From Niastella populi (GTDB lineage Bacteria > Bacteroidota > Bacteroidia > Chitinophagales > Chitinophagaceae), in assembly GCF_002078015.1 (NCBI RefSeq), contig NZ_LWBP01000089.1, positions 1 to 64,000 of the forward strand: a stretch of 64,000 nt of DNA, written 5' to 3'. The notes under the pieces are model-generated. The model was not told the DNA's origin, did not search any database, and was given only the letters and a program-made list of their open reading frames with translations. Both the position numbers and the translations under genes were made by a program. Shown here piece after piece: positions 17,588 to 26,338 of the stretch. Position 1 is the first letter of the stretch, and each line of letters opens with the position of its first letter.

Positions 17588-18493
17588 ATGAAAAAGATCT
17601 ACGTAATAGCAGCATGCATAATCTTTATCGCCGCCGGGTGTACCCGTAGCAAAGGCACCGTTGTTTTTCAAACCGATTTTGGGGTAAAGGATGGCGCGGT
17701 GAGCGCCATGAAGGGGGTAGCCACCGGGGTTGACCCCGACCTGAAATTGTTCGACCTCACTCATGAGATCCCCGCCTATAATATCTGGGAGGCAGCCTAC
17801 CGGCTTGAACAAACGGCGCCGTACTGGCCGGCCGGGACTGTTTTTGTATCGGTGGTTGACCCCGGCGTTGGCACGGAACGGAAATCGGTAGTGCTGAAGA
17901 CCAAAACAGGGCATTACTTTGTTACGCCTGATAATGGCACGCTTACTCTGATCTCTCAATCTCTTGGCATTGAATCGGTACGCGAAATTGACGAGGAATT
18001 AAATAGAAGGAAAAACTCGCAGGCTTCCTATACCTTTCATGGCCGCGATGTATATGCCTATACCGGGGCGCGACTGGCAGCGGGAGTGATCGGCTTTGAA
18101 CAGGTGGGCAGGGAATTGCCATCGAAAGTAGTGACCATTCCATACCAGAAAGCTGTGGTTCAGGGCGATTCGATCATGGGCAACATACCCATTTTAGACG
18201 TGCAATATGGCAACGTTTGGACCAATATTAACGATTCGATTTTCAAAGTGTTACACGTGGAACCTAAAGCAAAAGTTGAGGTATTTATAAACAGAAATGG
18301 CACCCCGGTGTTTCACCAGGATGTTGAATTTGTGCATACTTTCGGCGAGGTGCCGGAAGGCAGGATGTTGGCTTATATGAACAGCCTTATGAATTTTTCG
18401 CTGGCCATCAACATGGGCAATATGGCCGATTCTTTTCATATTAACAGCGGACCGGAGTGGAATATTGTAGTTCGAAAGAAAAAACCAAATTAA
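17588..18493 (+). CDS. SAM hydroxide adenosyltransferase (DUF62) family lipoprotein
   Basis: 301 residues. The core matches the DUF62 / SAM hydrolase family: TDFG at 29-32, VVDPGVGTERKSV at 89-101, TPDNGTLT at 113-120 and FHGRDVYAY at 150-158, followed by the beta C-terminal domain. Family members split S-adenosylmethionine into adenosine and methionine using water; relatives use chloride or fluoride. This copy begins with a lipoprotein signal ending in IAAGC (Cys18), so the enzyme would sit outside the cytoplasm, where SAM is not expected. Either the export is real and the substrate is an external nucleoside, or the signal acts as a simple membrane tether. It is a single gene followed by 1.1 kb of non-coding DNA. 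Confidence 0.85.
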   Translation: MKKIYVIAACIIFIAAGCTRSKGTVVFQTDFGVKDGAVSAMKGVATGVDPDLKLFDLTHEIPAYNIWEAAYRLEQTAPYWPAGTVFVSVVDPGVGTERKSVVLKTKTGHYFVTPDNGTLTLISQSLGIESVREIDEELNRRKNSQASYTFHGRDVYAYTGARLAAGVIGFEQVGRELPSKVVTIPYQKAVVQGDSIMGNIPILDVQYGNVWTNINDSIFKVLHVEPKAKVEVFINRNGTPVFHQDVEFVHTFGEVPEGRMLAYMNSLMNFSLAINMGNMADSFHINSGPEWNIVVRKKKPN

Positions 18494-18494
18494 T

Positions 18495-18525
18495 TTTTAC
18501 ACATTTTTCCACAAACAGTGGATAA
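18495..18525. promoter_or_regulatory. Cluster of three DnaA-box-like 9-mers
   Basis: TTTTACACA (18495-18503) and TTTTCCACA (18505-18513) lie on the plus strand and AGTGGATAA (18517-18525) in inverse orientation. Each differs by one base from the DnaA consensus TTATNCACA. The cluster is the first thing after the DUF62 gene in the non-coding stretch 18494-19578. Confidence 0.35.
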
Positions 18526-18703
18526 CCAAAGAGATAGGGTAGAAAGTTTTTTAAGGGATTCTACGATGAAACCAATATACAGGTAATGATTACCATGAAC
18601 GTTGATTACCAAATCAAAACAAAGACTAAATACATTTTAAGATCAAATAATGTCACGTTTTGAGTTCTAAATCTACGCTTATTTGATACAAAACATACGT
18701 AGT

Positions 18704-18724
18704 AAAGGCCCATCGGGGCCTTTT
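18704..18724. terminator. Hairpin terminator
   Basis: AAAGGCCC, loop ATC, GGGGCCTTTT: a compact GC stem with flanking A and T runs that could work in both directions. It is the most likely end of the DUF62 transcript, about 210 bp after the stop. Confidence 0.5.
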
Positions 18725-18884
18725 ACCTTTAGTTTAATTGTAGAAAAGTTATTAAAGACATTGACAAATAGATCATTACTGAATTTATGTAACATTCGGA
18801 AGTGGAGTTTGAAGGTTATTAGATAGGGATTTACAGTCGCTACCTTTATCTGAGCTGACACTGGTTATTGAACAAGCTCTTTTA

Positions 18885-19240
18885 TAGTTTGTAGCGGTAC
18901 GATTTAACGTGGAAACACCTCATTTTTACTTTAAAACGATACGCTGCAAACTTTTAAGATCCCATATATAGTTGGAAACAGTACGCCATAAAACAATTAG
19001 CACCCCATATTTAGCTACAAACTCCCCCTAAAACATATAAACACCCCATTTACTCATTAAAATGGTACGTTTTAAACTTTTACTGCCCATTTTAGCGTAA
19101 AAACGGTACGCCAAAAACTATCAGTACCGCGCCAAAACTCCTGGAGGCCCGTTAAGAACTATTAACAGCACGCCAAAAACTCATAGCGCCCTGTTTATAC
19201 CTATTACTGATACGCTCCAAACGCTTAACCCCCTTTTTCA
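18885..19240. repeat. Degenerate tandem array, unit about 40-44 bp, about eight copies
   Basis: Successive segments share the order AACGGTACGCC, then an A-rich stretch, then TTAGCACCCCATTT. Units begin near 18891, 18931, 18973, 19017, 19059 and 19099, followed by less regular copies up to about 19240. The GGTACG core is present in most units and the CCCCATTT core in most; no two copies are identical. No reading frame spans the array. It resembles an old tandem duplication or an array of protein-binding sites rather than CRISPR, because similarity is spread over the whole unit. Confidence 0.7.
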
Positions 19241-19258
19241 GCCACAAAACACCAACCG

Positions 19259-19450
19259 CTATTTCGAAATGCCGGTGCATAACACCTTCTCGATCAGCAA
19301 GTTCATCGAATTACGCTCGATCCCACCGGGCAATGAGGCCTCAATCTCCGGGTCACCATATACAATATTGGAACCGGCGCCGTTATGCGCAAAGGCGGTT
19401 GCGGGAGCGCTGGCGTAAAATTTCCTGTATTTACTCCGGTAAAAGGTCAT
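19259..19450 (-). CDS. Possible small ORF or gene relic (63 aa)
   Basis: The only plausible reading frame in the 1.1-kb gap. Codon choice looks like that of neighbouring genes (GC-rich third positions), but there is no signal peptide, recognisable domain or promoter box. It could be the C-terminal relic of a lost gene. Treat as doubtful. Confidence 0.22.
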   Translation of the reverse strand: MTFYRSKYRKFYASAPATAFAHNGAGSNIVYGDPEIEASLPGGIERNSMNLLIEKVLCTGISK

Positions 19451-19488
19451 AACGGCCCTTGCGAACCCCGACTAAATCGAGGCAAACT

Positions 19489-19512
19489 CTGTCAACCCGT
19501 TAACTTGTCAAC
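19489..19512. repeat. Octad repeat (CCGTTAAC-type units)
   Basis: Three 8-bp units (CTGTCAAC, CCGTTAAC and one more) lie 67 bp before glk. They use the same words as 5712-5735. Confidence 0.45.
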
Positions 19513-19578
19513 TTACGATCATATCCTTATTATTGCAAAAGGAAGGAATTATACACGTAAAAATCAGAACCATTAATT

Positions 19579-20619
19579 ATGAGTATAAAAAATCTGTATA
19601 TCCCACGACGTTCAAAACCCGGAGAAAAAGGGATAACGGTGCTTGCCGGCGATATAGGGGGAACCAAAACCAACCTGGCGATATACCACGCTACAGAAAA
19701 CGGGTTGAAGGTATTGCAAACCGGAAAATATGCCTCAGCGGAATACGATTCATGCGTTGCCATTTTGCAGCAATTTTTAACAGACACGAACAGTCCCCGG
19801 CCCGACAGGATCTGCCTCGGTGTTGCAGGCCCGGTATTGAATGGAAAAGTAAACCTTACCAACCTGAGCTGGGACATCGACATCAATGTAGTGAAAAATG
19901 CAATGGGGGTAGAAGCGGTGTTCCTGCTGAACGATCTTGAATCGATGGCGTACGGCCTGGCAGGTTTATCGGAAGAAGATTTCATTACCATTCATAAAGG
20001 CAATGAGAACAGCACCGGCAATATGGCCATCAATGCACCGGGCACTGGTTTGGGCCAGGCAGGTTTATACTGGAATGGCCATAACCATTTTCCCTTCCCA
20101 ACGGAAGGCGGCCATGCAGATTTTGCACCACGTACCGATGTGGATTTTGCATTGTTGAAATTCCTGCAAAAAGAATATGGTGTTGTAAGCTGGGAAAAAG
20201 TAGTGGCAGGACCGGCCATAACAGATATCTATCGATTTTTACGCGATGAGCAGCATATGGAAGAGCCAGCCTGGCTGAAAGATGCGCTGGAACAATCGAA
20301 TCTCGATTCGGCGGTGATCAGTGGCGCAGCCATAGATAAAAAATCGGCGATCTGTGTAGAGACCATGGCGCTGTTTGTAAGATACCTGGCGCGTGAATCA
20401 TGCAACCTGGTATTGAAAATGAAAGCAACCGGTGGTTTGTTCCTCGGTGGCGGCATTCCGCCAAAGATCGCACCTTTGTTATTACAGAAGGAATTTATGG
20501 AACACTTTATGGATTGCGATCGCATGCAACACCTGCTGGAGCATATTCCTATAAGAATAATTAAAAATGATAAAACCGGGTTGATAGGCGCAGCAAACTA
20601 TGGCGCATATTTAATATGA
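19579..20619 (+). CDS. glk: Glucokinase
   Basis: 346 residues of the bacterial Glk (ROK-unrelated) type. The phosphate-binding loop is DIGGTKT at 25-31, the substrate-binding stretch LNDLESMAYG at 117-126, APGTGLGQA at 153-161 and the family signature EGGHADFAP at 176-184. It phosphorylates glucose to glucose 6-phosphate with ATP in the cytoplasm. The first ~18 residues before the beta strand are a short extension. It is a single gene, closed by the bidirectional terminator at 20651-20682 that it shares with the convergent small gene. It would feed sugars released by the CE15/GH2 type of enzymes into glycolysis. Confidence 0.9.
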   Translation: MSIKNLYIPRRSKPGEKGITVLAGDIGGTKTNLAIYHATENGLKVLQTGKYASAEYDSCVAILQQFLTDTNSPRPDRICLGVAGPVLNGKVNLTNLSWDIDINVVKNAMGVEAVFLLNDLESMAYGLAGLSEEDFITIHKGNENSTGNMAINAPGTGLGQAGLYWNGHNHFPFPTEGGHADFAPRTDVDFALLKFLQKEYGVVSWEKVVAGPAITDIYRFLRDEQHMEEPAWLKDALEQSNLDSAVISGAAIDKKSAICVETMALFVRYLARESCNLVLKMKATGGLFLGGGIPPKIAPLLLQKEFMEHFMDCDRMQHLLEHIPIRIIKNDKTGLIGAANYGAYLI

Positions 20620-20650
20620 TCATCTCCGTTATACGATACTATAAAAATAA

Positions 20651-20684
20651 AACGTGCCACACTTTCAAGGTGTGGCACGTTTCA
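20651..20684. terminator. Bidirectional terminator between glk and a convergent small gene
   Basis: AACGTGCCACACTTT pairs with AAGGTGTGGCACGTT with flanking A and T runs on either side. The core GTGCCACAC...GTGTGGCAC is nearly the same as in the terminator at 43681-43713. Confidence 0.85.
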
Positions 20685-20691
20685 TATAAAT

Positions 20692-20892
20692 TTAGTTTTG
20701 TGATGTAGAAGTAGACACGTTCAATTGCATCGTATCAGGCTTCTTCGTCGTGGTATCTTTTTTCTTTGGCGTAGTATCCTGCTCAATGTAATTACCATTA
20801 TACACTTCTGCCTGAACCGGATGGTTAGATACTACCATTGTAACTGCGAAAATGCAAAGACCAATGCCTGCCGCTAAAAAGCTTCTTTTCAT
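20692..20892 (-). CDS. Small exported protein, hypothetical
   Basis: 66 residues. An N-terminal signal peptide (about 1-28, cleaved after VQA) is followed by a 38-residue polar tail rich in Thr, Lys and Asp (DTTPKKKDTTTKKPDT). The tail looks unstructured. No family is recognised. Small exported proteins with such Thr/Lys tails are frequent in Chitinophagaceae. It shares the terminator at 20651-20682 with glk, which supports it as a transcribed gene. Confidence 0.6.
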   Translation of the reverse strand: MKRSFLAAGIGLCIFAVTMVVSNHPVQAEVYNGNYIEQDTTPKKKDTTTKKPDTMQLNVSTSTSQN

Positions 20893-21295
20893 AACTTTGA
20901 GTTTTTAATATGTAAAAAATGTAAATAACTACTCGAGGGGGCGGTCGGTCTACAAAATCAGGTTAAGCAATCGTAGTTTAGAATTGTTAGGATACCAATA
21001 CTTTAATAAGAATCATGCCAAAAAATTATATTGCATGGAAAGAAGAAAGAAGATTTGTATACTTAACACTTGAAAAATCATAACCTTTGCTTTAATAAAA
21101 CGCTATTATTTATTGATACTCCAAATGATATATTTCAACAAACAATATTCGTCCCGTCAATCCGTCTACCAATAAAAAATACCTTATCTCCCGTACGAAC
21201 CGGCTGGTGATTCTATTAATGACCGAAAGAGTTGGCATATTTTATCACTCTTTGCAACATTGATTTATAAACATTAATACTGTTAAAGGCATTTT
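20893..21295. other. AT-rich intergenic region between divergent genes, no gene seen
   Basis: This 403-bp stretch separates the small exported protein gene and the ABC transporter. It must hold both promoters. No perfect TAnnTTTG box is present; a TAACCTTTG near 21080 is the nearest match. No repeat array or open frame of note. Confidence 0.5.
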
Positions 21296-23131
21296 ATGGC
21301 TCGAGGCAACAGACAGGATAACGGTACACGTAAACCGGATATGCCTAAAGCAAAACTGACTAAGGAAAATCTGAAAGAAGCCTTCCTTATTTTCAATTAT
21401 CTTAAACCCTTTCGCCGGACGTTTGTTACCGGTTTACTTTTTATAGCGCTTTCAAGTGGCACTACCATGGCGTTTCCATATTTTTTGAAGAAGCTGATCG
21501 ATAGTGCGCACTCGCTTAGTTTAGGCAAAGACGCCGTTGCACCCGGCACCATTGCATTATGGATGCTGGGAATTTTAACATTGCAGATGATCTTTTCATT
21601 TATGCGGGTTTACCTGTTCACCTATGTAGGCGAGCATGCGCTGTCGGATATGCGAAAAGACGTATACCGAAAAATGATCATGATGCCCATGAATTTCTTT
21701 GCACAAAGAAGGGTAGGGGAACTCTCGAGCCGGATCAGCGCCGATCTTTCACAGATCCAGGACGCCGTAACCGGCATGCTGGCAGAAATTTTGCGTGGAT
21801 TGCTTACCCTTGTCATTGGCATGGTGCTGATATTTGTATTATCACCTGCGCTGGCTACTGTTATGTTATCGGTGGTGCCGGTAATAGTTATCATTGGTGT
21901 TGTGTTTGGCAAGCGTATAAGAAAACTCTCACGCAATACCCAGGATCAGCTGGCCGATTCCAATACCATTGTACAGGAAACCCTGCAGGGCATCAGTAAC
22001 GTAAAATCGTTTACCAATGAGTGGTATGAGATCGGCAGGTATACGCGCAGCCTGCAGCAGGTGGTAAAACTGGCGGTAAGCAATGGCCGGTTCAGGGGCA
22101 TGTTCGTGTCGTTTATATTATTAAGCATCTTCGGAACTATAATACTGGTTGTATGGTATGGCACTACCCTTGTACAGGCCGGCACGCTTTCCTTTGGCGG
22201 ACTGACCGCGTTTGTCGTGTATACCGCTTTTGTTGGCGGCAGCATGGCGGGATTTGCCGATCTGTTCAGCCAGTTTCAAAAAACACTGGGCGCTACGCAA
22301 CGCGTACGGGAAATTCTGCGCGATGAAACGGAACCCGTAGCTGTTACCGATGAACCGGTACAGGAAAAAAATAAACTACAAGGCGCTGTTAGTTTCGAAC
22401 ACGTGGCCTTCAGCTATCCATCCCGTAAGGAGTTGCATATACTAAAAGACGTAAGCATTAATGCCGCGCCGGGCGAACAAATTGCCATCGTAGGCCCCAG
22501 CGGCGCCGGCAAATCAACCATAGCCGCCCTGTTATTGCAGTTTTATCATCCCGATGAAGGCAGGTTATTATTCGATGGAAAACCGGCCAACAGCATTCCG
22601 CTTTCACAGCTTCGCAAACAAATGGCCCTGGTACCGCAGGATGTGTTGTTGTTTGGCGGAACCATAAATGAAAATATTGCCTATGGTAAACACGATGCCA
22701 CCCAGGCGGAAATTGAAGAAGCGGCCCGCAAAGCCAATGCGCATGATTTTATCACCGGCTTTCCTGAAGGGTACGAAACAGTGGTGGGGGAGCGGGGTGT
22801 TAAATTATCGGGCGGTCAACGCCAGCGCATAGCCATTGCACGCGCCATATTGAAAGACCCGGTTATACTGGTGCTCGATGAAGCTACCAGTTCGCTCGAC
22901 TCGGCTTCAGAATCGATCGTTCAGGAGGCGCTCGACAACCTGATGAAGAACCGTACCTCCTTTGTGATCGCCCACCGGTTATCGACCATTCGCAATGCCG
23001 ATAAAATTATCGTTCTCGACAAAGGTCATGTAGTTGAAAGCGGAACCCACCAGGAATTACTGGGTATGGATGATGGGTTATATAAGAGTTTAAATAAACT
23101 GCAGTTGGAATTTAAATCTGAAGACATATAA
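21296..23131 (+). CDS. ABC transporter, fused permease and ATPase (MsbA/multidrug type)
   Basis: 611 residues. Six transmembrane helices lie between about 40 and 335 and the nucleotide-binding domain between 365 and 605. Walker A is GPSGAGKST (400-408), the signature LSGGQ (504-508), Walker B ILVLDE (524-529) and the switch histidine His560. As a half-transporter it should act as a homodimer, exporting lipid A, lipids or drugs across the inner membrane; the exact cargo cannot be decided from sequence. A 20-residue basic N-terminal extension precedes the first coupling helix. It is a single gene; a heptad array begins eight bases after the stop. Confidence 0.88.
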   Translation: MARGNRQDNGTRKPDMPKAKLTKENLKEAFLIFNYLKPFRRTFVTGLLFIALSSGTTMAFPYFLKKLIDSAHSLSLGKDAVAPGTIALWMLGILTLQMIFSFMRVYLFTYVGEHALSDMRKDVYRKMIMMPMNFFAQRRVGELSSRISADLSQIQDAVTGMLAEILRGLLTLVIGMVLIFVLSPALATVMLSVVPVIVIIGVVFGKRIRKLSRNTQDQLADSNTIVQETLQGISNVKSFTNEWYEIGRYTRSLQQVVKLAVSNGRFRGMFVSFILLSIFGTIILVVWYGTTLVQAGTLSFGGLTAFVVYTAFVGGSMAGFADLFSQFQKTLGATQRVREILRDETEPVAVTDEPVQEKNKLQGAVSFEHVAFSYPSRKELHILKDVSINAAPGEQIAIVGPSGAGKSTIAALLLQFYHPDEGRLLFDGKPANSIPLSQLRKQMALVPQDVLLFGGTINENIAYGKHDATQAEIEEAARKANAHDFITGFPEGYETVVGERGVKLSGGQRQRIAIARAILKDPVILVLDEATSSLDSASESIVQEALDNLMKNRTSFVIAHRLSTIRNADKIIVLDKGHVVESGTHQELLGMDDGLYKSLNKLQLEFKSEDI

Positions 23132-23138
23132 GAGCCAG

Positions 23139-23173
23139 TTTGTTGTTTGTTGTTTGTGGTTTGTGGTTTGTGG
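23139..23173. repeat. Heptad array (TTTGTTG/TTTGTGG)
   Basis: Five uninterrupted 7-bp units, two of TTTGTTG then three of TTTGTGG, start eight bases after the ABC transporter stop. It is the least degenerate array here and may be the youngest. Confidence 0.85.
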
Positions 23174-23235
23174 TTCTTCAATTCGGAACTCGCTACCAAT
23201 GGCAGGCATCATGAAATAGAAAGTACTGTATTCGC

Positions 23236-23482
23236 TTACAGCTTAAGACTGTATTTCTGTTCAATTACGGGTTTTCCGAAAGAAGAAGAGGGTATTTCTT
23301 CAGTAACGACAAACCCATACCGGCGGTATAAGGCTGCAGCGGCGGGCAGTTCGCTGGTTGTCCATAAATAAGATGCCGTATACCCACGTTCCGCCAGGAA
23401 GTCCATATACAGGGTCATCAGCTTTTTATCAAGCCCAATGTAAGGTGGTTCTCACGATAATATCGGTTAAAGAAATGCTCAT
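23236..23482 (-). pseudogene. GNAT N-acetyltransferase remnant with internal deletion
   Basis: The reverse strand starts at the ATG at 23482 and reads MSISLTDIIVRTTL, the beginning of the GNAT family often fused to MarR regulators. After TTL it jumps straight to IGLDKKLMTLYMDFL in a different frame, followed by a good C-terminus (SSYLWTT-type motif, LYRRYGF, FGKPV). The middle of the acetyl-CoA fold, roughly 80 codons, is missing and the frame is broken at about 23436-23440. The open 60-residue frame at 23236-23418 alone is therefore not a functional gene. Confidence 0.7.
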
Positions 23483-23720
23483 AATGGTATAATTGGTTAT
23501 TTGATTACACGAATGACTGTTAGCTAAACTACAGAATTTCTTACAGGCTTAAGCGGGTGGCTGGCTGGTAAGTTTCTGCAAAACAATATATAGCAACCGA
23601 TTAAATTCACATTAATTTACTTCTAAAGCGAACGAACGCACCTTTTTTCTCGTCTAATATCGCGGCCCGGTTTTGTTGCATATATAAACCGGGGCAATAC
23701 AAACAACTTTAAACTGTATA

Positions 23721-26252
23721 ATGAAATCTGTATTTACACTGTTATTAGTGACATTTTTTTCAATATCCTTATGTGCGCAGGAGGAGAGCTTTTTACGCGA
23801 TAAACCAGCTGTAGCAGGAGTTGGTAAACTGTTTGGAAGAATTGTGGATGCCAAAAACAACAAAGGCATCGATGCCGCTTCTGTACAATTATTTCATAAG
23901 AACACAAATGCCCTGGCCGGCGGCATGCTTACCAAACCGAACGGCGATTTCGATATTCTCAACCTTTCTACTACCGATACATTCCGGCTGGAGGCTACGG
24001 CCATCGGTTATGCAAAACAGGAATTGATCATCTTTTTTGATAAAACCACCAAAGGCGACGTAGTGGAGAAAGATCTTGGAAATATTAAACTCACCGCTGA
24101 ATCGCAATATCTGGGCTCGGTAACTGTTGTGGCTCAAAAGCCGGCCCTGCAAATGGGCATCGACCGCAAAACATTCGACGTAGAAAAGAACCTTGCATCG
24201 GCAGGGGGTACGGGTATCGATGTAATGCGCAATATTCCTTCCGTTACTGTAGATGTCGACGGCAATATATTATTGCGGAACAATTCGCCCCAGATCTTCG
24301 TTGATGGCCGTCCTACCATACTTACCCTCGATCAGATCCCGGCCGATAACATTGAAAGGGTAGAACTGATCACCAATCCATCTGCGAAATTCGATGCAGC
24401 CAGCACCGGCGGTATCATTAATGTTGTGCTGAAAAAAAATAAAAAACTTGGCCTGAATGGTCTTGTAAGCGCAGGCATCGGGTCGCCTGAAATTTACAAT
24501 GGCAATGCGGCGCTCAACTTACGCCAGGGCAAATTCAATTTTTTTGTGAGCGGAAATTACAATCAATCGGGCGGGCGGCCGAAATCGGAAACGTATCGCA
24601 TCAATAAACAAAATGGCATTGTAGAGAACTACTTCAACCAGTTTGCGTTCAGCGACCGCACCCGCCGTTTTTATTCCGTTCGTTTTGGGATGGATTTCTT
24701 TTTAGATAACCGCAATACGTTTACGCTTACCCAAAACTTTGGCGCCGGCCGAAATGCCAACTATGAAGAACAAAACCAGGAATATCTCGACATTAACCAA
24801 CAGGCAGAACATTTTGGTTTTCGTACATCAGACAACCGCTCGAACAACCAGCGCAGCGGCACGCAGTTAATATTCAAACATAATTTTGTCGAAAGCGGAA
24901 AATCGATCAGCGCCGATATCAATTATAACTATGGCAACAATGATGACAATACGAATATCCTGAACACCTATTCGTATCCCGATGGCAGCCAGTATGCCGC
25001 CGACAGCCGGGTACGCAACAGCGGAACGGGCAGCAATAACCAGGTCACCATTCAGGTTGATTATGTTGATCCCAACGGCGAGAACGACAAACTCGAAACC
25101 GGTGTTCGTACTTATATCAACGACTTCAACAGTATCTTCAATGCGTTTTCGTTAAACAACGGCGGCGAAACCAAATTACCGTTGAGCAATAATTACAAGT
25201 ATCGCGAAATGGTGAATGCCGCTTATGTAACCTACACCGGTAAAGTGCTGGGAATCGGTTACCAGGCCGGTTTGCGTGCCGAGCATTCAAAGTTTGATGG
25301 CGAACTGGTTGACAGCGCCCGCAAATTTGGCTACCAGTTTCCCAAACAACTAAGTAATATATTCGATGCCCTGTTTCCCAGTTTGTATTTGAGTAAAACG
25401 GTAGGGGAAGGACAGGAAATACAATTGAATTACAGCCGCCGCATCCGTCGTCCCAATTTCTGGCACCTGAACCCGTTTGTAGATATAAACGACCCGTTGA
25501 ACATAAGACAGGGTAACCCGGCATTGCGTCCCGAGTTCACTAATTCATTTGAATTCAACTATAATAAAACATATAACTCGGGCAGCTTTTTGGGCGTTAT
25601 CTACTTCCGCAATACCGAAGGCGATATCACACGTTACAGCGATACTATTACGGCAGCCCAGTACCAGCAACTGAACAATGCAGCCATCGACCCCAGCGCA
25701 ATCTTAAATACATTCATAAATGCCCAATACCAGAACAGGTGGGGATCAGAGTTGACGTTACAGCAAAAGCTGGGGCAGCACCTTGATATTACGCCAACCA
25801 TCAATTTGCAATACAAAAAGGTGGTATCGAATGTCAACAATATCGATCTCAGCAATGAAGGGTTTAACATGGAAGCGAAGCTGATCATCAATTACCGCCT
25901 TGCGGCCAGATCGGCATTCCTGAACAAATGGAGTTTCCAGACTACCGCCGGTTATGAATCACCGGAAGTTGTTCCGCAGGGAAAACGCAAGGAAATGTAT
26001 GGAGTAGACCTGGGAATACGGAAAGATTTCATGAAGAACAAAGCGTCGTTTACATTCAATATAAACGACCTGTTCAACTCGAGAAGACGGGGTTTTATAA
26101 CCGATACCGAAAGTTTTTACCAGGATTCGTACCGCCGCTGGAATGTGCGCAGCTTCAGGGCTACGTTCACGTATAAATTCGGGAAGACCGACTTCCAGTT
26201 ATTCAAACGCCATGGAGGCAACAACCACGAAGAAAATATGGAAAGGGAATAA
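23721..26252 (+). CDS. TonB-dependent outer membrane receptor family protein
   Basis: 843 residues with a signal peptide (1-19). A carboxypeptidase-regulatory-like beta sandwich (about 35-110) comes first, then a plug domain (about 130-240) containing the typical NIERVELITNPSAKFD segment and GGIINVVLKK. A large Asn/Tyr/Arg-rich beta barrel of the outer-membrane beta-barrel type follows to the end. No SusD partner is adjacent, so it is probably not a SusCD glycan importer; siderophore, peptide or metal uptake are options. It is a single gene. The repeat that follows contains two heptad blocks, one beside its stop and one beside the convergent protease stop. Confidence 0.85.
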   Translation: MKSVFTLLLVTFFSISLCAQEESFLRDKPAVAGVGKLFGRIVDAKNNKGIDAASVQLFHKNTNALAGGMLTKPNGDFDILNLSTTDTFRLEATAIGYAKQELIIFFDKTTKGDVVEKDLGNIKLTAESQYLGSVTVVAQKPALQMGIDRKTFDVEKNLASAGGTGIDVMRNIPSVTVDVDGNILLRNNSPQIFVDGRPTILTLDQIPADNIERVELITNPSAKFDAASTGGIINVVLKKNKKLGLNGLVSAGIGSPEIYNGNAALNLRQGKFNFFVSGNYNQSGGRPKSETYRINKQNGIVENYFNQFAFSDRTRRFYSVRFGMDFFLDNRNTFTLTQNFGAGRNANYEEQNQEYLDINQQAEHFGFRTSDNRSNNQRSGTQLIFKHNFVESGKSISADINYNYGNNDDNTNILNTYSYPDGSQYAADSRVRNSGTGSNNQVTIQVDYVDPNGENDKLETGVRTYINDFNSIFNAFSLNNGGETKLPLSNNYKYREMVNAAYVTYTGKVLGIGYQAGLRAEHSKFDGELVDSARKFGYQFPKQLSNIFDALFPSLYLSKTVGEGQEIQLNYSRRIRRPNFWHLNPFVDINDPLNIRQGNPALRPEFTNSFEFNYNKTYNSGSFLGVIYFRNTEGDITRYSDTITAAQYQQLNNAAIDPSAILNTFINAQYQNRWGSELTLQQKLGQHLDITPTINLQYKKVVSNVNNIDLSNEGFNMEAKLIINYRLAARSAFLNKWSFQTTAGYESPEVVPQGKRKEMYGVDLGIRKDFMKNKASFTFNINDLFNSRRRGFITDTESFYQDSYRRWNVRSFRATFTYKFGKTDFQLFKRHGGNNHEENMERE

Positions 26253-26257
26253 ATTCC

Positions 26258-26338
26258 GGCAACAGGTTCCAGGTTACAGGGCGTACATGATATCGATTGT
26301 ATTTACCTGTATCCTGAAACCTGGTTACCAGTTTTCAG
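26258..26338. repeat. Paired heptad arrays in inverted orientation between convergent genes
   Basis: The left block (26258-26285) uses GGCAACA, GGTTCCA, GGTTACA. The right block (26304-26338) is largely its reverse complement (TACCTGT, AACCTGG, TTACCAG). Each begins or ends within a few bases of a stop codon (26250-26252; 26335-26337). The two could pair into a long imperfect hairpin and act as a two-way terminator. Confidence 0.75.

Noticed and set aside
17534-17959. N-terminal extension of the HEAT-like gene
   Set aside because: It lies opposite the well-supported DUF62 gene and is rich in Gly/Arg/Pro in the way of shadow frames.
18885-19240. CRISPR array
   Set aside because: Similarity extends across the whole ~42-bp unit, units vary in length, no fixed repeat with unique spacers, and no cas genes.
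23236-23418. Intact 60-residue protein
   Set aside because: It lacks the N-terminal half of the GNAT fold and its true upstream codons are in another frame, so it is the tail of a pseudogene.
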